Positions 27,636-36,529 of a DNA stretch of 64,000 nt are shown here, piece after piece (position 1 is the stretch's first letter; every line of letters begins with the position of its first letter). The DNA is from Gracilibacillus caseinilyticus (GTDB taxonomy: Bacteria > Bacillota > Bacilli > Bacillales > Amphibacillaceae). A program made the position numbers and the translations under genes. The DNA is taken from positions 4,445,960 through 4,509,959 of the forward strand of contig NZ_CP095072.1 in assembly GCF_022919115.1 (NCBI RefSeq), written 5' to 3'. Under the pieces are notes generated by a model. That model did no database searches. It was not told the DNA's origin and saw nothing but the letters and a program-made list of their open reading frames with translations.

Positions 27636-28349
27636 TTATACCTTCGAATTTGTCATTATTATTAATATTGTCTTTTTTCTCATTTCTTGCCTTGCTTCTT
27701 CCTTCTTAAACGTTTCTTCAGAAGTGGTAATCTTCATAGGGATCTCTTTCCCCGCAACCAACTCTTTCGATGCTTGCATAATTTGCGGACCTAGTAATGG
27801 ATTACATTCAAATGCCTTATTAGTAGCATCAATCGAAATAATTTTCATGTCATGTCCCGGTCGAAAACCAAAAGCCTCAATCGCCTGAATGGCACCAATT
27901 GCTATATCAGCATTATGTGCATAGACAACATCGATCGCATCTCCGTATTTTAACAGCAGCCGTTCCATCATTCTTACCCTTTTCCTAGTGTAAAGTCACC
28001 CGGCAATGATTCCAGAATCGTGATATTATTATATTGTTTGATAATTTCTTGAAATTATTGTTTTAGATCAACAGCTGGTGCGGAATTTGAAGTTCCCTCC
28101 AATTCCACAATATTGATTGGTGCATTCTTTTGAATGGTCTTCTTATTTTTAACGATCCATTGCACTGCTCTTCTTCCTTCCTCAACGAAATCAGACCTGA
28201 TAAATGAGGTCCAAAGCGAATCATCTTCGACTTTGATCTCTCTATCGGACAAGATCACTGGGATCCGACTTCTTTTGCTTCTTGCAATACTTCTGTGCAA
28301 CCATGTTCTACTTTCGGAGAAAATGCAATAACATCTACACCTTGCTGTA
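27636..28349 (-). pseudogene. Remnant of a sugar ABC transporter substrate-binding protein
   Basis: Read on the minus strand, several frames together give a periplasmic-binding-protein fold of the ribose/galactofuranose type: GVDVIAFSPKVEHGCTEVLQ (near 28330-28270), then, after a frameshift, SRIPVILSDREIKV and INIVELEGTSNSAPAVD, then stops at about 28058 and 27975 within sequence reading ITILESLPGDFT, and finally YGDAIDVVYAHNADIAIGAI and CNPLLGPQIM. A block between SIDATNKAF and ECNPLLGP is deleted. The N-terminal third, including the signal peptide, is missing. At least two frameshifts, two stop codons and two deletions make this clearly non-functional. Confidence 0.8.
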
Positions 28350-28730
28350 TAACTCTGCTTCCCGCTTACTCTTCTGCTCTTGGTATACCAAATCAATTAA
28401 TCGTTCCATTTCATCAATCATCTTATTGTAACTATTACCTAATTGGCCAATCTCGTCTGTATTTTTGATTGGAAACGAAAGTCTAATCTTCCCTCTTCGA
28501 CATTACGCATTAAGTTTTTTAATTTATTAACTGGTTTCGTTATTCTACTTGCGAATATAACAGATATAATCGAGCCAACAACAAGTATAATTCCTGCTAT
28601 AACAAAGGTTAACTGTTGCACCTTTGTTACAACTTTAGTTGTTTCACCTAACGAAAATACCCCTGCAACTTTCCAACCTATACCTCCGATTTTTCGCTTA
28701 ACTTTCTCTTGGTATCTGTTTACATCAAAA
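28350..28730 (-). pseudogene. Remnant of a YesM-type sensor histidine kinase
   Basis: The minus-strand frames contain the end of an extracellular sensor domain (WKVAGVFSLGETTKVVTKV), a transmembrane segment (FVIAGIILVVGSIISVIF), a HAMP domain (ASRITKPVNKLKNLM, VEEGRLDFRF) and, in a shifted frame, the linker IGQLGNSYNKMIDEMERLID with EQKSKREAEL. This is the YesM family of carbohydrate-sensing kinases. The kinase core is gone: the sequence joins directly to the sugar-binding-protein remnant at about 28350. The usual order kinase, response regulator, binding protein suggests that one deletion removed the kinase end, the regulator and the start of the binding protein. Confidence 0.75.
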
Positions 28731-28759
28731 AGAACGCCTTATCCCTGAGGGATAAGGCG
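28727..28759 (-). terminator. Terminator of the lipoprotein gene
   Basis: On the minus strand CGCCTTATCCCT / AGGGATAAGGCG is a perfect 12-bp stem followed by TTCTTTTTG. It lies 18 bases after the stop of the gene at 28777. Confidence 0.85.
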
Positions 28760-28776
28760 CATTATACTAGACTTCA

Positions 28777-29673
28777 TTACATCATTTCTTCAATAGACCC
28801 GTCATCCTTATTGACAATATACCAGCCAACTGTTGCTGTGTGACTTGTATCACCATTCTGAACGAGCTCATATACTTGTACGACAAAATTACCATTATCA
28901 TCTTTATGATCCATTACAACTTTCATTTCACTATCTTCTGGAATGTTCAAATGCTGTCTGACCAGGGCCTCCGCTTTCACATCTGTTATTTCACCATTAG
29001 ATTCGTTTGTTTCTTCGCTCTTATTACTATTCTCATTATTGCCTGCAGAATCACTGCCGCTTTGATTGCTACTGTCATTTTGGCCATCACCATTCGATGT
29101 GTCTCCTAAATCTTCCGTGCGCACTTCCTGGACAATCCATTTATCGTCATTTGATGTGAGTACATATGTCATTTTCACTTCACCAATAAGCTCATTTGTT
29201 TGCTCTTGGATAATTTCATACTCTGTTTTACTGACTTCTTGCATCTGAAAAGCTTGATCCTCTTTAAACCATATAGGTGCCTCAGTTGGTACAACAAAAA
29301 GCTGACCATCAGTCTCCTGGAAATACTGATCAACATAAGAACTTGCTAATTCCTCTGACATGATCGTCATAAATTCTTCTTGTAACGCTTCTTTCGTAGT
29401 AAAATCCGACACAGTACCTTGATCATCTGCATTGTTAATAACACGCATTACCGTGTCATGATACTGATTTAATACCTCTGTTGCCTTGTTCTCATCAAGA
29501 GTGAAGGTAGATTCTGCATCTCCTGCCTCATCTACATCGTCTGTAGCATCGATTGTTTCTGTATTCCCATTATCATCTGATGATTGCGTATCCTCTTCTG
29601 TGTCTTGTGAACACGCTATCAGAGTAACTGAGAGAAAAGCTAGTAAAATCAATACGATTAAATGTTTTTTCAT
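28777..29673 (-). CDS. Lipoprotein, paralogue of the gene at 62.2 kb
   Basis: A 298-residue lipoprotein: signal peptide with lipobox LIAC (Cys near 21), acidic linker, a globular domain (about residues 65-172), an Asn/Ser/Gly-rich linker (about 178-222), and a C-terminal PepSY-like domain of about 70 residues (KAEALVRQHLNIPEDSEMKV, then VGWYIVNKDDGSIEEMM). The first globular domain matches, residue by residue in many places, the first domain of the broken lipoprotein at 62209 (see findings). The two share the N-terminal domain but have different C-terminal ones. Function unknown; cell-surface location is secure from the lipobox. Confidence 0.7.
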   Translation of the reverse strand: MKKHLIVLILLAFLSVTLIACSQDTEEDTQSSDDNGNTETIDATDDVDEAGDAESTFTLDENKATEVLNQYHDTVMRVINNADDQGTVSDFTTKEALQEEFMTIMSEELASSYVDQYFQETDGQLFVVPTEAPIWFKEDQAFQMQEVSKTEYEIIQEQTNELIGEVKMTYVLTSNDDKWIVQEVRTEDLGDTSNGDGQNDSSNQSGSDSAGNNENSNKSEETNESNGEITDVKAEALVRQHLNIPEDSEMKVVMDHKDDNGNFVVQVYELVQNGDTSHTATVGWYIVNKDDGSIEEMM

Positions 29674-29784
29674 ATAGATACTCCCCCTGTTTATTTGTGG
29701 TAAAAAAAGTATTTCTATTTACAATTTTCCCTGAAATTAATCATACCAAACTATTAGTCAGCCTCCTATAAGACTTTTTTCCCA

Positions 29785-30237
29785 TCATTCTAATTCTAAC
29801 AAAATCATATGGATGGTAAGAAAAGCTTGGTGCAACTCGCTTTTTTCTTCATCTGTCAACTTGGAGAATCGCTCCTGAACGATTCGATGTAATTCCATTT
29901 TCATTTCAGACGTATATTGTTTGCCATATTTCGAAATTTCCAGATAAGTGATCCGTCTGTCATGGGCGTCCTTCTTTTTCTTAATAAATTCCTTCTCCAT
30001 CAACTTCTGAATAATCGGTGTTAAATTGGATTTATTGATATCTAATTTTTTGGCAATGAACGTCATTTGAATCGGTTCTTCAGTTTCGATCATTCGTAAC
30101 ACATGAAAATGAGAAAGATGAAGCTCGTCTTTTTTCACAACATGTGATGTACCAAATATTTTTTTGGGCAATAATGGTAAAACACTGAGTGCAGCATCCA
30201 CAAGTTCATGAGTTAAGACGTCTTTTTCACTCGGCAT
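29785..30237 (-). CDS. MarR-family transcriptional regulator
   Basis: A 150-residue winged-helix regulator. The recognition helix region is MTFIAKKLDINKSNLTPIIQKLMEKEFI (quoted in parts: IAKKLDINKSNLTPII), and the wing follows with KKKDAHDRRITYLEIS. I chose ATG at 30237 because AAGGAG lies eight bases upstream; the codon at 30246 overlaps that site. It is divergent from an ABC exporter (30332-32096) with a perfect palindrome between them, so it probably represses the exporter and itself. Confidence 0.85.
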   Translation of the reverse strand: MPSEKDVLTHELVDAALSVLPLLPKKIFGTSHVVKKDELHLSHFHVLRMIETEEPIQMTFIAKKLDINKSNLTPIIQKLMEKEFIKKKKDAHDRRITYLEISKYGKQYTSEMKMELHRIVQERFSKLTDEEKSELHQAFLTIHMILLELE

Positions 30238-30286
30238 GTTACACACTCCTTCGAATAAATTGACTTTATCTAGCTGTGGTTGGATA

Positions 30287-30308
30287 ATAGTTATTATATC
30301 ATAACTAT
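30287..30308. promoter_or_regulatory. Palindromic candidate operator for the MarR regulator
   Basis: Perfect inverted repeat ATAGTTAT-N6-ATAACTAT in the 94-base gap between the MarR gene and the exporter. Spacing and dyad symmetry fit a MarR dimer site. Confidence 0.6.
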
Positions 30309-30331
30309 TTCATTCGTGAGGAGGTTTTATA

Positions 30332-31255
30332 TTGAATTCCGTCATATCTGTGAAAGGTTTAACCAAAACATATAAAAAAGTCGAAGCAGTAAAAGGGATC
30401 AGTTTTGATGTGAAAGAAGGCGAAATCTTCGGCTTTCTCGGACCGAATGGCGCTGGTAAAAGTACAACAATTAATATGATTTGTACGATGCTAAAAGCTA
30501 CTTCCGGAGATATTATTATTAATGGTTACGATGCAAATAAAGAAAAAGATGAAGTACGCGCAAGTATTGGTATTATCTTTCAAGAAAATACATTGGACGA
30601 AAAATTAACGGCTAACGAAAACCTAAAATTACACTGCCGATTTTACAATGTTCCGAAAGATAAGCGTGATGCTCGTATCCAGGAAGTACTGGAAATTGTG
30701 GATCTTGTAGATGAACAAAATCAAAGAGTGGAAGAATATTCTGGCGGGATGAAGCGCCGGCTCGAAATAGCGCGCGGACTTCTCCATTATCCGAAGGTAT
30801 TGTTCCTGGACGAGCCGACAGTCGGGCTTGACCCCAATACGCGTGCTCATTTATGGGAATATATTTTAAAGCTGAAGGAAAAAGAAGGCATTACGATGTT
30901 TTTAACAACGCATTACTTAGATGAAGCAGAAATCAGTGATCGTGTCGCGATTATGGATCAAGGTGAAATCATTGCCATTGATTCCCCTTCTGCTTTAAAG
31001 GATCAATTAGGCGGTGACATGATCGAGCTTTCTACGGAAGATAATGAAGCAGCACTGAAAGAAATCGAAGAAAAAATCAGTGATGCGGAGGTCGAGGTAA
31101 AAGACAATACCATTCACTTAAAGGTCTCCAGCAGTGACGCGTTTATATCCAAATTTATTAAGACGTTAGAAATTCCGATTACTGCGTTAAACATCCGAAA
31201 GCCTACATTAAATGATGTCTTTTTAGCTTATACAGGGCGAAAAATCAAGGATTAA
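30332..31255 (+). CDS. Drug-type ABC transporter ATPase (DrrA-like)
   Basis: A 307-residue ATPase of the ABC-2/DrrA class. Walker A is GPNGAGKST near residue 40-48, the Q-loop FQENTLDEKLT near 86, the signature YSGGMKRRLEIARGL near 138, Walker B VLFLDEPTVGLDP near 159 and the switch His in TTHYLDEAE near 192. The C-terminal extension with IRKPTLNDVFLAYTG is typical of DrrA-type exporters. The start is TTG with GAGGAGG eight bases upstream. The permease follows after 13 bases. Confidence 0.92.
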   Translation: MNSVISVKGLTKTYKKVEAVKGISFDVKEGEIFGFLGPNGAGKSTTINMICTMLKATSGDIIINGYDANKEKDEVRASIGIIFQENTLDEKLTANENLKLHCRFYNVPKDKRDARIQEVLEIVDLVDEQNQRVEEYSGGMKRRLEIARGLLHYPKVLFLDEPTVGLDPNTRAHLWEYILKLKEKEGITMFLTTHYLDEAEISDRVAIMDQGEIIAIDSPSALKDQLGGDMIELSTEDNEAALKEIEEKISDAEVEVKDNTIHLKVSSSDAFISKFIKTLEIPITALNIRKPTLNDVFLAYTGRKIKD

Positions 31256-31268
31256 GGAGGGTATTTAC

Positions 31269-32096
31269 ATGGAAGGAATTCTCGCGATTTGGCAACGGGA
31301 TTTAATGAAATTTTTCAGGGATCGGGCTCGATTGTTAGGTTCATTTTCAATGCCGATCCTGTTTCTATTAATATTTGGTGGTGGTTTAAGTGGTACAATG
31401 GAATCAATGATGGCAGGTGGAATGGCGGACAGTAGTGAAGGATTTAATTATGTTGAATTTGTCTTCCCTGGTATCGTATCGATGACATTGTTAATGACGG
31501 CGATTTTTTCCGCGATGTCTGTAATTGAAGACAAAAATTACGGATATATGAAGGAAATCCTTGTCTCCCCTATTTCACGTGTAAGTATCGCGATCGGGAA
31601 AATGCTGGGGGCAGCGTCTGTCTCAACGATTCAAGGTATCATTCTGTTTTTATTAATTCCGTTTCTTGGGCTATCCTATGATATCTGGTCCTTGATTAAG
31701 GTCATCCCATTTATGTTTCTGCTCGGGGCTGCTTTATCAGGTGTAGGCTTGCTATTTGCCAGTATGATCAAATCCACTCAAGGCTTCCAGCTTATTGTGC
31801 AAATCCTGGTGATGCCTATGATTTTCCTATCTGGCGCCTTATTTCCGATCAACAACATGCCTAGCTGGCTCGATGTCATCGTGAAGCTTAACCCTGTTAC
31901 GTATGGTGTCGATGTCATGAAAAAAATAATGATTGATGTCGAGAGTCTTCCAGAAACCATTCGTCAAACAATGGGACTTGATATCACCGTATTCGGCCGT
32001 TCTGTTACCGTATTCGAGGAAATATTGTTTATTCTGGCATTTGCCGTTGTATTTGTAGCAATAGCTACAATCAGCTTCAAGCGGGCACATGCATGA
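31269..32096 (+). CDS. ABC-2 type permease (DrrB-like)
   Basis: A 275-residue permease with six predicted helices and the ABC-2 signature around MIKSTQGFQLIVQILVMP then SGALFPINNMP (residues about 160-195). It forms an exporter with the upstream ATPase. Related pairs export hydrophobic drugs, antibiotics or lipids. The MarR regulator upstream makes an inducible drug-efflux role plausible, but the substrate is unknown. AAGGAGG precedes the ATG. Confidence 0.9.
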   Translation: MEGILAIWQRDLMKFFRDRARLLGSFSMPILFLLIFGGGLSGTMESMMAGGMADSSEGFNYVEFVFPGIVSMTLLMTAIFSAMSVIEDKNYGYMKEILVSPISRVSIAIGKMLGAASVSTIQGIILFLLIPFLGLSYDIWSLIKVIPFMFLLGAALSGVGLLFASMIKSTQGFQLIVQILVMPMIFLSGALFPINNMPSWLDVIVKLNPVTYGVDVMKKIMIDVESLPETIRQTMGLDITVFGRSVTVFEEILFILAFAVVFVAIATISFKRAHA

Positions 32097-32114
32097 ACGG
32101 AATATATTATGTTA

Positions 32115-32150
32115 GAGTCTGATTTAGCAGCTAAATCAGACTCTTTCTTT
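32115..32150 (+). terminator. Terminator after the ABC exporter operon
   Basis: Stem GAGTCTGATTTAG / CTAAATCAGACTC with a three-base loop, then TTTCTTTT. Confidence 0.85.
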
Positions 32151-32232
32151 TATTAACAAAGAAATTATTTAACTTCAGTCATTAAGATAAGTTGCAGGAG
32201 CTATCATGCTTAAGTTAAGTATTATGAGTTCT

Positions 32233-32646
32233 GATAATATGGATTATGTTAACTAGCTTAGTGGTAACTTTGAAATGATTGATGTGCTAGGACACCGCTC
32301 CGGCCAACCACTTCGCGTCCTGCGGGGCACGGCTGAAGCTAACTTTGTGAAGAAGACCGCTTCACAAAGTGGATCTTCAGCACCTGCACGTCCAGCGGAA
32401 GTCTACGTGGTTGGCCTACGCTATGATAGTGACTCTACAACTTTTGCTAGTATATGGAGTGGTAATCAACCATAGTTATAATTAAATATCATATAATTCC
32501 TATAAAACATTATGCTTAGCACTGCTGCTGTTAGCTGTTCCAATCGTTGTAGCACTTCACTAGAGCGGAGCATATTTCCGGTGCTTTGTTAAGCACACGC
32601 TATTTGTCAAAATTACCACTAAGCAGTTAGTTCTTCGCTCATTATA
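32233..32646. repeat. R4: degraded long copy of the dispersed element
   Basis: About 414 bp. The left end is good (GATAATATGGATTATGTTAA, preceded by GAGTTCT), and the left palindromic module is intact, with CGGCCAACCAC and GTGGTTGGCC arms and the ACTTTGTGAAG / CTTCACAAAGT inner stem. Most of the right module is deleted and the right terminal repeat is reduced to CATTATA near 32640-32646. The left flank (GTTCT) matches the type seen at R1, not at R2/R3/R6. It runs straight into the M50-like gene fragment. Confidence 0.8.
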
Positions 32647-32672
32647 CTGCTCCTTCGATAAGTAACAGTAGA

Positions 32673-32912
32673 GTGAGAAGTTTATTAATCATGCTTGCGG
32701 GTCCCATTTCCTCACTTTTACTAGGAATTGTCTGCTTGGCATTCTACTCTGCTATTAACCTTCCGGTAATGATTGATTTTCTTATAAAATCCATATCAAA
32801 TGCAGCACTGGTACAGTTTTTGATGATAATACCGATCAAGTATCCAACTTTTTTTGGTGCATACAGTGGGCTGCCCAGTGATGGCTATAGAGCGATCAAG
32901 CTAATGAAATAG
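32673..32912 (+). pseudogene. N-terminally truncated M50-type metallopeptidase-like membrane protein
   Basis: A 79-residue frame with IMLAGPISSLLLGIV followed by a second hydrophobic stretch and a final FFGAYSGLPSDGYRAIKLMK. The AGP..SLLLG helix and the PSDGYRA/LK motif resemble the C-terminal half of small M50 (site-2 protease-like) proteins, in which the DG motif lies in the active site. The N-terminal helix with HExxH is absent. The frame is open upstream into the end of repeat R4 and has no convincing ribosome-binding site. I therefore read it as a gene truncated by R4 insertion or R4-mediated deletion. Low to moderate certainty on the family. Confidence 0.5.
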
Positions 32913-33032
32913 ATATACTAACGGAAGACTATCACATACAAATATGATTTATCTTACTGGTGTTATTGTGCTGAAGATGATAAAAATATTCGTTTGACTA
33001 ATCTCATAGCGAAATGCTGAAATGACAGATCA

Positions 33033-33776
33033 CTACTTCTTTGCCACAATCAAAAAACGTTTAGAATTCGTTACGATTCCTTTTTCTGTCTGATGCGCTG
33101 CTACAAAATCTTCAAACCTATTTAAATCATCAGGATACTCACCGAATTTTGGGATAATTGGCGTATATTTTAATAAAAAAAGAAGGTCCTCTGGCCTCTG
33201 GTAATACTCAGCGGCATCGTATTCATAGGTTTGAACACTAGTAAACCCAGCTTCCTCCAAGTCTCTCACATAGTCGTCTTTTAGCTGTCCGTCCTGTGAT
33301 TCCAATGCCTGTCCCCTGCCAAATGCCTTTTTCAAATTTATTTTATCCGCTTCACTCACTTGCTGTGTCATAAAAATCCCAGCTTCTTTCAATACACCCG
33401 CCACTTCTTTGGCAGAGAACGGAGCATGACGACTGGTAACAATATCAAAAAAATCATTTGGAAATTGTAATTGTTCAGAAGACATTTGAAAAAATTTCAC
33501 ATTTTTCTGTGATGGTTTACGTGCTTTTTCTATCATACTATGTGACAGATCAATGCCGACCATCAGAAATAATGAAGTGGCTATTTTCGTTAACTGTTCC
33601 CCACTTCCACAGCCTAAATCTAACAAACAATCAGATTTTCTCACATTCTTCAACACTTCCTGATAAAACTCCCAGCCGATACCCTCCGTTTTTACTTGGA
33701 GCTTGTCAAAATTCCAGCCATTTTCCTTACCAACTTCTTCATAAAATACACGGTAATCAAATTGCTCTTTTTTCAT
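33033..33776 (-). CDS. Class I SAM-dependent methyltransferase
   Basis: A 247-residue protein with the Rossmann-type SAM site LLDLGCGSGEQL near residues 50-61, the acidic motif VGIDLSHSMIEKA near 73, and FDIVTSRHAPFS (motif near 112-123). The YQRPEDLLFLLKYTPIIP segment near 190 is like that of rRNA or small-molecule methyltransferases of the methyltransf_11 class. The substrate is unknown. I chose ATG at 33776, giving GAGGAG eight bases upstream, over GTG at 33785. It begins five bases after the AAA ATPase gene stop, so the two form an operon. Confidence 0.8.
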   Translation of the reverse strand: MKKEQFDYRVFYEEVGKENGWNFDKLQVKTEGIGWEFYQEVLKNVRKSDCLLDLGCGSGEQLTKIATSLFLMVGIDLSHSMIEKARKPSQKNVKFFQMSSEQLQFPNDFFDIVTSRHAPFSAKEVAGVLKEAGIFMTQQVSEADKINLKKAFGRGQALESQDGQLKDDYVRDLEEAGFTSVQTYEYDAAEYYQRPEDLLFLLKYTPIIPKFGEYPDDLNRFEDFVAAHQTEKGIVTNSKRFLIVAKK

Positions 33777-33781
33777 AATCT

Positions 33782-34513
33782 TCACTCCTCATCCTTAAAA
33801 AGTTCCATTAACATCCGCTCACGATTATCAAGAAAATATCTGGTTATCTGATAGTGATCGGTATCCTCATACGCAACTTCAGCAATTCTATCTCGATCAA
33901 AACTCCATATTTTCGCATCCGGATACCCTAATAAAATAGGGGAATGGGTTGCTATAATGAATTGACACTGTCCAGATGAAGCTAGATCATGCATTATTCG
34001 TAAAAACGCCAGTTGACGTTGCGGGGACAGTGCAGCTTCAGGCTCGTCCAATAAATAGATCGCTTGCTGATGAAATCGGTGCTGAAATAAGGATAAGAAG
34101 GATTCGCCATGTGACTGATGATGCAAGGAATCCCCACCGTAAGGATCATATTTACTAAAATCACCTTCCAAAGAATCCACATAAGAGGCAAACTGATGAA
34201 ACGTCTCCGCTCGCAGGAAAAAGCCATTCGTTACTTTGGGCATCCACGATAACTTCACATAGTCCCCGAGATCCGATTGCGTCGCTTCTGCCTCATAGGA
34301 ATTGTTGCGACCGCCACCAGCTGTATGAAATCCACACTTATCCGCGATCGCTTCTAACAAGGTAGACTTTCCAGACCCATTTTCTCCCACAAAAAAGGTA
34401 ACATTGCTTTCTATTTCCAACTGTTCAAGATTTTGAATGACTGGTATGCAAAATGGATAGTCAGATTTTGATTTAACTCTTTTTCTATCTAATGTAATAC
34501 GTTTTAAATACAT
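33782..34513 (-). CDS. AAA-type ATPase (COG3910-like, SMC/ABC fold)
   Basis: A 243-residue soluble ATPase with Walker A FFVGENGSGKSTLLEAI near residues 40-56, the signature-like GESFLSLFQHRF near 133, Walker B AIYLLDEPEAALSP near 149-162 and a switch His in IIATHSPILL near 188. It lacks a transporter partner. Proteins of this kind (predicted ATPases of COG3910) have no established role. It is followed at once by the methyltransferase gene and preceded by the two-component genes on the same strand, only 8 bases away. Confidence 0.8.
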   Translation of the reverse strand: MYLKRITLDRKRVKSKSDYPFCIPVIQNLEQLEIESNVTFFVGENGSGKSTLLEAIADKCGFHTAGGGRNNSYEAEATQSDLGDYVKLSWMPKVTNGFFLRAETFHQFASYVDSLEGDFSKYDPYGGDSLHHQSHGESFLSLFQHRFHQQAIYLLDEPEAALSPQRQLAFLRIMHDLASSGQCQFIIATHSPILLGYPDAKIWSFDRDRIAEVAYEDTDHYQITRYFLDNRERMLMELFKDEE

Positions 34514-34521
34514 CTTTCCAC

Positions 34522-35208
34522 CTACTTTTTTAATCGATAGCCAACGCCCCAGATTGTCTCAATCAATCTCAGCTTAGACGGGTTTTTCTCGATTTTTTCG
34601 CGGATCTTACGTATATGGACGGTAACGGTAGAGCTGTCACCTATCGCATCAAATCCCCAAATTCTTTCAAGTAATTGCTCTTTCGTGAAGACATGATTAG
34701 GATGACAGGCTAAAAAATAGAGTAGATCATACTCTTTTGCTGTTAGAGTAAGTATTTGTTCATTGACCGAAACTTGTCGAGATTGAGGATCAATCGTGAC
34801 ACTGCCGATTTCGATTAATTGATGTGTTCCCTCCCGGTTGGTCAGCCGTCTGTATCTTGCTATATGAGCTTTCACCCGTGCTAACAGTTCATTAGGGTTA
34901 AACGGTTTGACAATGTAGTCATCCGCGCCTCGGTTAAAGCCCTTGATTTTATCTATATCTTCTTTTCGTGCGGTCACCATCAAAATTGGAATATCTAATG
35001 TTCTCCGTAATTGTTCACACAGCTCCCAGCCATCTGTACCCGGGAGCATAATATCCAGGATAATTAGATCATATGACTGGTGCTTGATCGCCCGATTTGC
35101 TTGCTCACCGTCCATCGAAATCGTCACATCAAAACCACTTAATTCTAAATAATCCTTTTCCAGTTCGGCAATGCTCATTTCATCTTCTACAATTAAGACT
35201 TTATTCAT
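34522..35208 (-). CDS. OmpR-family response regulator
   Basis: A 228-residue response regulator. The receiver has the acidic pair VEDE (residues 7-10), the phospho-acceptor Asp in LIILDIMLPGTDGW near 51, and VTARKEDIDKIKGF with the conserved Thr/Lys region and KPF near 100. The C-terminal winged helix runs from about 128 and ends GVGYRLKK. I chose ATG at 35208, as AAGGTG lies six bases upstream. It overlaps the end of the kinase gene by 8 bp. It lies upstream of the ATPase and methyltransferase, its possible co-transcribed genes. Confidence 0.92.
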   Translation of the reverse strand: MNKVLIVEDEMSIAELEKDYLELSGFDVTISMDGEQANRAIKHQSYDLIILDIMLPGTDGWELCEQLRRTLDIPILMVTARKEDIDKIKGFNRGADDYIVKPFNPNELLARVKAHIARYRRLTNREGTHQLIEIGSVTIDPQSRQVSVNEQILTLTAKEYDLLYFLACHPNHVFTKEQLLERIWGFDAIGDSSTVTVHIRKIREKIEKNPSKLRLIETIWGVGYRLKK

Positions 35209-36284
35209 TGTGTTCACCTTTTTTCAATTGAAAATAAATCGTTGTTCCTTTGCCAGGCACACTTTCTGCCCAAACAGAACCTTGATGGACCTCGATAATT
35301 TTCTTCACAATCGCCAGTCCTAATCCACTGCCACCTGTAGCTGAATTACGTGAGAAGTCCGTTCGATAAAATTGATCAAATACAAAAGGTAATGCTGCCT
35401 GATCAATGCCGATTCCATTATCTTTCATCATCAGTATAACAATTTTCTTCCTTTTCTGTAATCGAGAAGATAATTTTTGACTTATTATTATTTTGATACT
35501 TCACACTGTTCGTGACCACATTCCGTATAGCTCGGTGTAATTGTTCACGGTCTGCTTCGATGAGCGTCCTGCCGGATTGCTGCAAAGAAAACTCGATCAT
35601 TGGATATTGAAATCGTAATTCTTCGATAATGTCGTGACAATAGGACACAAGATCGATGGTATCAAAGTGAAAAGGCATGCGTTGCAAATCCAGCTTCGAA
35701 TAAACAAACAGCTCATCGACCATGTATTCCAATGCTTCAGTTTTGTCATAAATCGTTCTCATATATCGATCATGTTTGTCCTCAGTATCTGCAACACCGT
35801 CTAATACGCCCTGGACATAACCTTTGATTGACGTAATGGGAGTCCGTAAATCATGGGAGATGCTAGCGATCAGTTCACGACGGTTCGTTTCATATTTTTC
35901 CTGCGTCTGTTTCGCCGTTTGCAAACTGTTACGCATCTCTTCCATCATATCAGCTAACTCACCAAGCTCATCATTAGTTGACACCTGAATGGGTTCATCG
36001 AGATTTCCTTGCTTTATTTTCCCTGCCGCATTTCTTAATTGTTGAATCGGCTTAATGATCGTCCATGAAACGAAATAGGTCAGCAATCCATTCGTTAATA
36101 CGAGTACAAGAATTACACCTGCTAAACGATAATTCATAAATGTTTGCATCACCTGTTCATTACGAGTTCCATCACCTTTCACGAAAAACAAATAACCAAG
36201 TAAGATTTCGATTAACAAAAAACCGATGACTGGTGCAACAATCATCGCAATATTAGAAACTACTAACCTTTTTTTGATCGACAT
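35201..36284 (-). pseudogene. Sensor histidine kinase with a frameshift
   Basis: A membrane histidine kinase in two frames. The first part (from ATG at 36284, with AGGTG upstream) has two transmembrane segments, a HAMP domain (IKPIQQLRNAAGKIKQG), the H-box SISHDLRTPITSIKGY and the N-box AIRNVVTNSVKYQNNN, but stops at 35418. The second frame (from about 35440) supplies KDNGIGIDQ (G1), FDQFYRTD (F) and GGSGLGLAIVKKI (G2) to 35201. One extra A in the AAAA of GAAGAAAATTG (about 35441-35447) would explain it. All catalytic motifs are otherwise intact, so this may be a recent mutation or a sequencing error in a homopolymer. Confidence 0.85.
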
Positions 36285-36337
36285 CGTAACACCTGCCTTT
36301 GCCAAGATTATATAGAAAAGCGAATAAATAAGCCAAT

Positions 36338-36529
36338 TTATCCGTAACGCTTGAAATCACTAATTGGAACTATAACAGCACCAACAACACCTACATATAC
36401 GGAGAGGTATTTAATACTCAATACAGTTTGGAATAAAAGCATCCCGGCCATTCCAATTACACTTGATAACGCAATCCCTATTACAGATCCTCCTATAAAA
36501 CCTATAATTATCCCGATAAAGAGTCTCAT
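36338..36529 (-). CDS. Small membrane protein (DUF5957-like)
   Basis: A 63-residue protein with two glycine-rich hydrophobic helices (IGIIIGFIGGSVIGIALSS, and LSVYVGVVGAVIVPI). The ATG overlaps the stop of the preceding gene by one base (TAATG), with AAAAGGAG upstream, so translation is coupled. It resembles the small DUF5957 membrane proteins of Bacillus; the family match is from memory and only moderate. Function unknown. Confidence 0.6.
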   Translation of the reverse strand: MRLFIGIIIGFIGGSVIGIALSSVIGMAGMLLFQTVLSIKYLSVYVGVVGAVIVPISDFKRYG

